Below are positions 58,980 through 64,000 of a stretch of DNA of 64,000 nt, one piece after another. The translations under genes and the position numbers were made by a program. This DNA comes from Cupriavidus respiraculi (GTDB lineage Bacteria; Pseudomonadota; Gammaproteobacteria; Burkholderiales; Burkholderiaceae), in the NCBI RefSeq assembly GCF_914271545.1, contig NZ_CAJZAH010000002.1, forward strand, positions 434,001 to 498,000, written 5' to 3'. The notes beneath the pieces are model-generated. The model did not search any database. It was not told the DNA's origin and saw nothing but the letters and a program-made list of their open reading frames with translations. Numbering within the stretch: position 1 is the stretch's first letter; each line of letters starts with the position of its first letter.

Positions 58980-59270
58980 ATGAAGAAATTCGCCGGCAAC
59001 AAGCCGCTCATCGAAATCAAGCGCCAATGCGAAGCGGCGGGCATCGACTACAACGACACGCTGTACCGGCGGGGTGGGGACTACGTGGTCATCACCACGG
59101 TCAATGGCGATAACGACTCGGGCCAGGTCCTCTACAACACCGTCAACGGCAAGTTCTTCGGCACCACGCCGGACGGCATCCAGTTCGACAGCAGCAGCAC
59201 CAAGCACGAGAACGAGCCGTGGTTTCAGGCGCTGCTGTCGTTCTTCTACGTCGTAAAGGCAGCCGCCTAA
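58980..59270 (+). CDS. Small early protein, beta-rich
   Basis: 96 residues (KKFAGNKPLIEIKRQCEAAGIDYNDTLYRRGGDYVVITT.., DSSSTKHENEPWFQALLSFFYVV). The ribosome site AAGGGGAAG fixes the start at 58980. Unknown function. Confidence 0.72.
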   Translation: MKKFAGNKPLIEIKRQCEAAGIDYNDTLYRRGGDYVVITTVNGDNDSGQVLYNTVNGKFFGTTPDGIQFDSSSTKHENEPWFQALLSFFYVVKAAA

Positions 59271-59297
59271 CGCAACCCGCCCGCTACGGAGAAAACG

Positions 59298-59669
59298 ATG
59301 AACACGACATTTAGCGAAGCCGGGCTGGCTCGCGTGCTGGAGGCGGTGAAGAAGGAGCCGGGGCATACGCCGGGGCCGTGGACCGCTCGCTACCACCGCA
59401 GGTACAGGCAATGGAACCTGTTCGACAGCACCGGCTGCGGTGAGGCGATCGCCATCGTTGAAAACGTCGCCTGTACGCGCAGCGATGAAGAAGTCGCGGC
59501 CAACGCCCGCCTGATCGCCGCCGCGCCTTGCGTAACCGATCAGTTGGCGAAGCAGATTGAACTCCACTGTTGCGCGTTGCGGCTTCTGAAGTGCGACGAA
59601 GAATTTATCGAAAGGCAGGTGGCAGACGCACGCGCCGCCATCGCCAAGGCAACGGGAGAGCAATCGTGA
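59298..59669 (+). CDS. Ead/Ea22-like phage protein
   Basis: 123 residues with the widespread phage motif HTPGPW followed by EEVAANARLIAAAP, typical of Ead/Ea22-like early proteins of unknown function. Confidence 0.78.
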   Translation: MNTTFSEAGLARVLEAVKKEPGHTPGPWTARYHRRYRQWNLFDSTGCGEAIAIVENVACTRSDEEVAANARLIAAAPCVTDQLAKQIELHCCALRLLKCDEEFIERQVADARAAIAKATGEQS

Positions 59670-59860
59670 CCAATGAACAAGCGGCAGCGCGCCAAGCCGC
59701 GCACATTGCCACCGCTGCCGAGGTCTTCCACGCGCTGGATGAACTGGTGCTGGCACTGGATAACACGAACTGGTCCTCGTGGCAGACGACAGCCGGCTTC
59801 AGCGCTCAGCTTGAGGTTGCTCGGCATGTAGTGGCCCGCGCCAAGGAGCAACAGCAATGA
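59666..59860 (+). CDS. Small early protein, GTG start
   Basis: 64 residues (TNEQAAARQAAHIATAAEVFHALDELVLALDNTNWSSW..). The GTG at 59666 overlaps the previous stop (GTGA). It ends in AKEQQQ, encoded by the same GAGCAACAGCAATGA junction that ends the next gene, which suggests duplication of the junction. Confidence 0.68.
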   Translation: MTNEQAAARQAAHIATAAEVFHALDELVLALDNTNWSSWQTTAGFSAQLEVARHVVARAKEQQQ

Positions 59861-60030
59861 CCTACACGATTGAGTGCGTACGCGGCGTTTGGGACGCCAC
59901 ATGGCGGTACCGCGTGAAGTTGTGGTCGAAGCGAATGACCTACACCGGGACCACCACGTACAAAAACCACCGCGATGCAGAGCGCGCGGCAAAGGCAGCC
60001 GGCGCCGTACCGAAGGAGCAACAGCAATGA
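59857..60030 (+). CDS. Very small basic early protein
   Basis: 57 residues (TYTIECVRGVWDATWRYRVKLWSKRMTYTGTTTYKNHRDAERAAKAAG..), starting within the ATGA overlap and after AAGGAG. Aromatic and basic; unknown. Confidence 0.68.
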   Translation: MTYTIECVRGVWDATWRYRVKLWSKRMTYTGTTTYKNHRDAERAAKAAGAVPKEQQQ

Positions 60031-60122
60031 GCCGCCGCGAGTTTTACCTAGCCCTCGCCTACCCGCTTACCGTCCTTGCAGCCATTGCCATCGTGGGCAT
60101 CGCTGTGTGGGCCACCAAATAA
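60027..60122 (+). CDS. 31-residue single-span membrane peptide
   Basis: MSRREFYLALAYPLTVLAAI... to ATK: a basic start and one hydrophobic helix. Coupled by ATGA to the gene before, with AAGGAG upstream. Confidence 0.6.
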   Translation: MSRREFYLALAYPLTVLAAIAIVGIAVWATK

Positions 60123-60132
60123 GGAGAGACAC

Positions 60133-60453
60133 ATGGCACAGACCATTGAAATCAAAGGGCATGTGTATGCCCGCAAGGATTGGGACAACAAGCTGCAGTA
60201 CGCGTTCTTTGACTTCAACCCGGAGAGCGATTGGTTCCCCGTATGCGAGCACACGATCAACGCGACGCAGGCCGACGACTTTGACCCACTCCTCGCGCAA
60301 ATTCGGTCGCTGGAGCAACAGCGCGAGAGGCTCCGCGCCGAACTCGGCAAGCGCATCACCGAGATCAACGAACAGATCCAGTCGTTGCAGGCACTGCCGT
60401 TTGAGCAGCCCATCAGCGACGTGGACGGACTACCGGGTCACATCCCGTTTTGA
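60133..60453 (+). CDS. Small early protein with coiled coil
   Basis: 106 residues; beta-rich first half (IEIKGHVYARKDWDNKLQYAFFDFNPE) and a coiled coil (LEQQRERLRAELGKRITEINEQIQSL). AGGAGAG fixes the start. No known function. Confidence 0.73.
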   Translation: MAQTIEIKGHVYARKDWDNKLQYAFFDFNPESDWFPVCEHTINATQADDFDPLLAQIRSLEQQRERLRAELGKRITEINEQIQSLQALPFEQPISDVDGLPGHIPF

Positions 60454-60455
60454 TC

Positions 60456-60587
60456 ATGCTGCATCCCGACGATCCGATCTATATGCGCGTTCGACAAGAG
60501 CGCAACTGCCTGTGGCTGCGTCGCGTGACGTGGGCATGCATCGGCGTGCTGTTGGCTGTGGGCGTGAACCAGGCGATGGGAGGGTGA
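60456..60587 (+). CDS. 43-residue membrane peptide
   Basis: MLHPDDPIYMRVRQERNC.. followed by a single hydrophobic helix. It lies in frame between two coupled genes, with no strong ribosome site. Confidence 0.5.
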   Translation: MLHPDDPIYMRVRQERNCLWLRRVTWACIGVLLAVGVNQAMGG

Positions 60588-60588
60588 G

Positions 60589-60840
60589 GTGAAAGTTTGG
60601 ATAACGAAATACGCGCTCTCTGTTGGGCTCTATCAGGCAGAGGCTGAGCGGTGCAGCAGCCGGATGATCGAGGTGAGGGACAGTTCTGTCGGGCTGCCCC
60701 AGTACTTCCATGGCGCCGAATGGCACGAAGACCGCGATGTGGCCGTGGCGCAGTGTGAAGCGATGCGGAACAAGAAGCTGGAATCGCTGCGCAAGCAAAT
60801 CGCGAAGTTGGAGAAACTGACCTTCGGGGAACAAGCATGA
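60589..60840 (+). CDS. Small early protein, GTG start
   Basis: 83 residues (KVWITKYALSVGLYQAEAERCSSRMIEVRD.., LRKQIAKLEKLTFGEQA). Starts at GTG 60589 after GGGAGGG. Unknown function. Confidence 0.7.
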   Translation: MKVWITKYALSVGLYQAEAERCSSRMIEVRDSSVGLPQYFHGAEWHEDRDVAVAQCEAMRNKKLESLRKQIAKLEKLTFGEQA

Positions 60841-60956
60841 ACCTGTTCGAACGATTCGACGCAGCACACCCCCGGGCAGCCGAGGCGCTGGTGACGGTAT
60901 TCCTGTTCGCTGTCGTGTGCCTGGGCAACTGGCTCGACGGGCCGATGGTGGCGTGA
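60837..60956 (+). CDS. 39-residue membrane peptide
   Basis: MNLFERFDAAHPRAAEAL.. with one hydrophobic helix. ATGA overlap with the gene before. Confidence 0.52.
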   Translation: MNLFERFDAAHPRAAEALVTVFLFAVVCLGNWLDGPMVA

Positions 60957-60957
60957 C

Positions 60958-61143
60958 ATGGACCCGGCTTACTGGCAACAAGTCGGCCAGTGGGAACAGG
61001 CCGAAATCATCGAACTGATGGAGTGGTACGAAGCACGCCGCGATCAGTTCAGCCAATCAGACGAGGAATCAGAAAATGAGCATCGCAACCATGATTATCG
61101 GAGAGAGCGGGACTGGCAAGAGCACCAGCCTGCGCAACCTTGA
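60958..61143 (+). CDS. Small acidic early protein
   Basis: 61 residues (MDPAYWQQVGQWEQAEIIELMEWYEARRDQFSQSDEES..). It overlaps the ATPase gene by 68 bases, more than usual, so either the end is unimportant or expression is coupled. Confidence 0.52.
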   Translation: MDPAYWQQVGQWEQAEIIELMEWYEARRDQFSQSDEESENEHRNHDYRRERDWQEHQPAQP

Positions 61144-61738
61144 CCCGGACGAAACGCTGCTGATCCAGGCAGTAAAGAAGCCCCTTCCCTTCCGATCTGC
61201 TGGCTGGAAGCCGGTAGTAAAGGGGCAAGGCGGGTCGGTCTACGTAACCGACAACAGCGCCAACATCGTCACGGCCATGCAGAAGACGAGCAAGGAGATC
61301 ATCGTGATCGATGACTTCCAATACGTCCTCGCTAACGAGTTCATGCGCCGCGTCACGGACGTGGAGACGGGCAACGCGGCCTTCGCCAAGTACAACGAGA
61401 TCGCACGCCATGCGTGGGATGTGCTGATGGCGGCTAGCTCCCTGCCCGACTACAAGCGGGTCTACATCCTGAGCCACACCAGCACCGACGACTTCGGCAA
61501 GACCAAGATCAAAACCATTGGGAAGCTGCTGGACGAAAAGATCGTCATGGAGGGGCTCGTAACCATCGTTCTGCGCACCGCGGTCCAGAACGGCGAATAC
61601 ACCGTCAGCACCAAGAACAACGGCCAAGACACCGTAAAGGCACCGCTTGGCCTCTTCGAATCCGACCACATCGAGAACGACCTCGCCATGGTGGATGCGG
61701 CAATTGCCGACTACTACGACCTCAAGCAAGTAGCGTAA
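61076..61738 (+). CDS. P-loop ATPase, Sak4-like recombination protein
   Basis: 220 residues, RecA-like core without the full RecA length. Walker A GESGTGKS (9-16) and Walker B EIIVIDDFQ (about 73-81) are clear. In many phages such ATPases (AAA_24, Sak4) are encoded next to an SSB and promote single-strand annealing, as here. Confidence 0.83.
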   Translation: MSIATMIIGESGTGKSTSLRNLDPDETLLIQAVKKPLPFRSAGWKPVVKGQGGSVYVTDNSANIVTAMQKTSKEIIVIDDFQYVLANEFMRRVTDVETGNAAFAKYNEIARHAWDVLMAASSLPDYKRVYILSHTSTDDFGKTKIKTIGKLLDEKIVMEGLVTIVLRTAVQNGEYTVSTKNNGQDTVKAPLGLFESDHIENDLAMVDAAIADYYDLKQVA

Positions 61739-61749
61739 GGAAATCAGAC

Positions 61750-62379
61750 ATGTATCAACTCGACAAGCAAGCCGCGATGAATGCCGATTCCACCGGAAAG
61801 TGGCTGACGGAAACTGGCAAGTACATCGGCAAGATCCTCTGCGCGGAGGATATCAAGGCGTCGTCCGGCACGCGCGGTATCGCCCTGACTCTGCAAGCTC
61901 AGGATGGCCGCGAGACTCGCCAGTTCATCTACACGGTGAAGACTGATGGAACGCAACTGTCCGGCTATGACCTCGTGATGGCCCTGATGACTTGCCTGAA
62001 GCTGCGCGATATCAAGCCGGTGACCGGCACGGTAAAGCGCTGGAACAAGGACACCCGCCAGGAATACCAAGAGCAGGCCACCGTCTTCCAGGAACTCGCG
62101 GGCAAGCCTATCGGCTTCCTGCTCCAGAAGACCGAGGAAGAGAGCCGCAAGAACCCGGGCGAAACCGCATGGACCGCAAAGCTGGTCGGCGTGTTCGAGG
62201 CTGGCACCGAACTGATGGCGTCCGAGATTCTGACCGGCAAGAAGCAACCGGAGGCACTGGCCCTGCGCGTCGCTCAGTTGGCGGACCGCCCGCTGAAGAA
62301 GCGCACGGGCACTACATCGGCACACGACTACGCGCCTGCCGGGGGCGACAGCTTCCAAGACGCGGATATCCCGTTCTGA
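61750..62379 (+). CDS. Single-stranded DNA-binding-like protein
   Basis: 209 residues, beta-rich N-terminal two thirds in the DUF669 style, then a flexible linker and the acidic tip FQDADIPF. This ending matches the SSB C-terminal tail (DDDIPF) that recruits repair and replication proteins. Its place after the ATPase supports a recombination pair. Confidence 0.8.
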   Translation: MYQLDKQAAMNADSTGKWLTETGKYIGKILCAEDIKASSGTRGIALTLQAQDGRETRQFIYTVKTDGTQLSGYDLVMALMTCLKLRDIKPVTGTVKRWNKDTRQEYQEQATVFQELAGKPIGFLLQKTEEESRKNPGETAWTAKLVGVFEAGTELMASEILTGKKQPEALALRVAQLADRPLKKRTGTTSAHDYAPAGGDSFQDADIPF

Positions 62380-62391
62380 TAGGAGACGACC

Positions 62392-62889
62392 ATGAGCGCC
62401 CTCACCCTCTACCAGATCAGCCAAGAGCATCGCGCGCTGGCCGAGAAGCTCCAAGACATGGACTTGGACGAGCAGACGATTGTCGACACGCTGGAAGCCG
62501 AATCCGGCCTCGTGGAGAAGTCGCAATCGGTGGCGTTCGTGGTCCGCAACCTCGAAGCCTTTGCCGATGCGATCAAGGCCGAAGCTGACGCGATGGCGGA
62601 CCGTGCCAAGCGCGTGCGCAACCGGGCCGATGCCGTCCGCAAGTATCTGCACACCTGCATGAACCTCGCGGGCGTCCAGAAGATCGAGCACCCGCAATTC
62701 ACGATCAGCGTGCGGAAGAACCCTGTCAGCGTCCAGATTGACGGCGTGGACCTGATCCCGAAGGACTACATGCGCGAGATCCCGGCCAAGTACGAACCGG
62801 ACAAGAAGCTCATCAAGCAGGCCATCGAAGAAGGCTTTGCGGTGCCAGGCGCGAGCCTCACGCGCACCGAATCGCTCCAGATTAAGTGA
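62392..62889 (+). CDS. Siphovirus Gp157 family protein
   Basis: 165 residues: LYQISQEHRALAEKLQDMDLDEQTIVDTLE and IKAEADAMADRAKRVRNRADAVRKYLHTCM, then FTISVRKNPVSVQIDG, the Gp157 pattern. The family has been linked to phage resistance in streptococci. AGGAG precedes the ATG. Confidence 0.9.
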   Translation: MSALTLYQISQEHRALAEKLQDMDLDEQTIVDTLEAESGLVEKSQSVAFVVRNLEAFADAIKAEADAMADRAKRVRNRADAVRKYLHTCMNLAGVQKIEHPQFTISVRKNPVSVQIDGVDLIPKDYMREIPAKYEPDKKLIKQAIEEGFAVPGASLTRTESLQIK

Positions 62890-62898
62890 CTGCGACTT

Positions 62899-62940
62899 GC
62901 GGCTGCATCAATCCACCCCGGCAGGTGCGGCCGCCTTTTT
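62899..62940 (+). terminator. Terminator of early rightward operon
   Basis: GCGGCTGC/GCGGCCGC stem (one G-T pair) with a 20-base loop and CTTTTT. Confidence 0.7.
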
Positions 62941-62953
62941 ACACGAGTGAGAA

Positions 62954-63062
62954 GTGGCGGCCTACTACAACGAGATTGAGCCATACGCAGCTCAGTGGCT
63001 GCGAAACCTGATAGCCGCCGGCCACATCGCGCCAGGCGACGTAGACACGAGGGATATTCGAC
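62954..63062 (+). pseudogene. Duplicated 5' end of cytosine methyltransferase gene
   Basis: From a GTG at 62954 the frame reads AAYYNEIEPYAAQWLRNLIA, then AGHIAPGDVDTRDIR, matching the first 40 codons of the methyltransferase at 63640 (YYNEIDPFAAQWIRNLIAKGH..). After DIR the likeness stops at the end of the reversed HNH-like gene. The DNA copies differ at many third positions, so it is not a fresh duplication but a paralogous or recombined end. Confidence 0.75.
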
Positions 63063-63608
63063 CTATGCGAGTCCAAGGTCCGACGGAGGGTAGTTCATTC
63101 GGTCTAGCAGTCGATGGCACGTTGGACAAAGGACCCAAACCATTGTCGGCCACACCATATTTGCCGCAGACCTACGTTGCCCGAGCCTCTCATGGCCAGG
63201 CTTATGCGCAATCTCAGTCACGCGCGCCTCTCCGCATGCCTCGCAAGCGCGCGGCGCGTCCGGATTCAGGAAGTAGAAGCGGCGATTTTGGGTATCAGGC
63301 GGCAGCTTTTCTTTCGTGCGAGCGCGGTAGATCGCCTCCATTTTTGGCCGTCGCTCATGGAAGTTTCGTGCCGCCGCTGCGTTGCTTGCGCGCCGGCAAT
63401 CATCCGAGCATAGCCACTTGTTGTGCTGGCCAGGACCGATCGGAAACAAAGCTCCGCAGACCCGGCAATTGTGCCCAGCCTCCCGTGGGAGTCCAGGATT
63501 CTTCTTGCGCCATCGGGCTTTGCATCGAGTTGAACAGTACTTCCTATGAGAGTGGGACCCTGGCAATTCGATTCCGCACTCGACGCAATGAGGCTGCAAT
63601 TCGCTCAT
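63063..63608 (-). CDS. HNH-like zinc-finger endonuclease, inserted
   Basis: 181 residues with three Cys clusters: CVECG..HRKYCSTRC (8-30), CRVCG..WLCSDDC (48-70) and CEACGEARVTEIAHKPGHE..CPTCHRLLDRM (about 123-170), the last resembling an HNH core. It is opposite in strand to its neighbours and lies exactly between two copies of the methyltransferase start, as free-standing homing endonucleases often do. Confidence 0.72.
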   Translation of the reverse strand: MSELQPHCVECGIELPGSHSHRKYCSTRCKARWRKKNPGLPREAGHNCRVCGALFPIGPGQHNKWLCSDDCRRASNAAAARNFHERRPKMEAIYRARTKEKLPPDTQNRRFYFLNPDAPRACEACGEARVTEIAHKPGHERLGQRRSAANMVWPTMVWVLCPTCHRLLDRMNYPPSDLGLA

Positions 63609-63639
63609 CCGCTCTCCACTTTTTTGCCACGGAACTCTA

Positions 63640-64000
63640 ATGCAAAAGTGGGCTTACTACAACGAGATTGACCCGTTCGCAGCGCAGTGGATTCGGAACC
63701 TGATTGCTAAAGGCCATGTTGCCCCAGGCGTCGTTGATGAGAGGGATATAAGAGATGTTCGACCTGATGACGTCAGAGAGTTCGCTCAATGTCATTGGTT
63801 TGCGGGAGTTGCAGTCTGGTCCCATTCGCTCCGGCGTGCCGGTTGGAGCGACGATCGACCTGTTTGGACTGGTTCCTGTCCGTGCCAACCTTTCTCCGCG
63901 GCAGGCGCAGGACTTGGCTTTGCTGACGAGCGGCACCTTTGGCCGCACTGGCACCACCTCATCCGCGAGTGCCGCCCTGCAGTCGTCCTTGGAGAGCAGG
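63640..64000 (+). CDS. DNA (cytosine-5) methyltransferase, truncated by window
   Basis: The first 120 codons are present and the frame is open to the window edge. It begins MQKWAYYNEIDPFAAQWIRNL, has the motif IV catalytic loop GSCPCQPFSAAG (Cys nucleophile) and motif VI-like LGEQ at the edge. The usual N-terminal SAM motif I is not evident, as in some phage Dcm-type enzymes with an altered start. It probably protects phage DNA from restriction. Confidence 0.85.
   Translation, partial: MQKWAYYNEIDPFAAQWIRNLIAKGHVAPGVVDERDIRDVRPDDVREFAQCHWFAGVAVWSHSLRRAGWSDDRPVWTGSCPCQPFSAAGAGLGFADERHLWPHWHHLIRECRPAVVLGEQ

Noticed and set aside
62954-63640. 228-codon plus-strand frame as a whole gene
   Set aside because: Only the first 40 codons resemble a methyltransferase; the rest is antisense to the HNH-like gene.

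Overview
The window is high-GC bacterial DNA of betaproteobacterial type. The order Burkholderiales is likely, and Alcaligenaceae such as Bordetella or Achromobacter is my best but unproven guess. It is mostly phage-derived. Three related phage blocks lie side by side, each starting with small rightward genes and followed by a long leftward late operon.

Positions 1-3303 hold small chromosomal or cargo genes: an exported Gly/Ser-rich protein, a small lipoprotein, DUF2188, a DUF2513-like protein, an SOS-boxed gene and a YkvA protein. Positions 3317-20516 hold a complete, intact contractile-tail module on the minus strand: tail terminator, sheath, tube, chaperones, tape measure, Dit-like protein, plug, hub, spike, wedge, J, DUF2612, fibre and fibre chaperone. 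It has a lysis cassette, a DnaB helicase, a DUF1376 protein, an HTH regulator and a LexA-like repressor. It has no terminase, portal, capsid, protease or integrase. The best reading is an R-type phage-tail-like bacteriocin (tailocin).

Positions 20656-26170 are a decayed fragment of a third phage: an SOS-boxed gene, a lysis cassette with a frameshifted spanin and a frameshifted, internally deleted endolysin, an intact cargo gene for a large membrane protein, and a frameshifted tail-fibre chaperone. The block ends at a terminator and the 3' 46 bp of a tRNA-Pro(GGG) gene (26176-26221), which I read as the attachment site of the next prophage.

From 26176 to beyond the right edge lies an apparently intact prophage. 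Next to the att site are accessory genes: an SOS-boxed gene, an SRAP (HMCES/YedK) protein, DUF2188, a minimal ATP-dependent ligase and an unusual AT-richer membrane-anchored gene. Then come the lysis genes, a methyltransferase cargo gene, a Mu-like contractile tail (33059-43326) with a programmed -1 frameshift, an HK97-like head and packaging module (43337-51130), a tRNA-like element and a lambda-like early region. The early region has YbcO, RusA, a DnaC-like loader, an O protein with seven internal iterons, CII and Cro-like proteins. A divergent repressor sits among 15-bp operators, followed by a rightward operon of small genes ending in a Sak4-like ATPase, an SSB-like protein and Gp157. A 5-methylcytosine methyltransferase runs off the right edge, preceded by a reversed HNH-like gene and a duplicated piece of its own 5' end. 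The integrase is not in the window and should lie to the right.

The parts fit together as SOS-linked elements. LexA-type boxes lie directly upstream of one small gene in each block, and both repressors carry nearly the same S24 autoprotease domain, so DNA damage should induce tailocin and prophage together.
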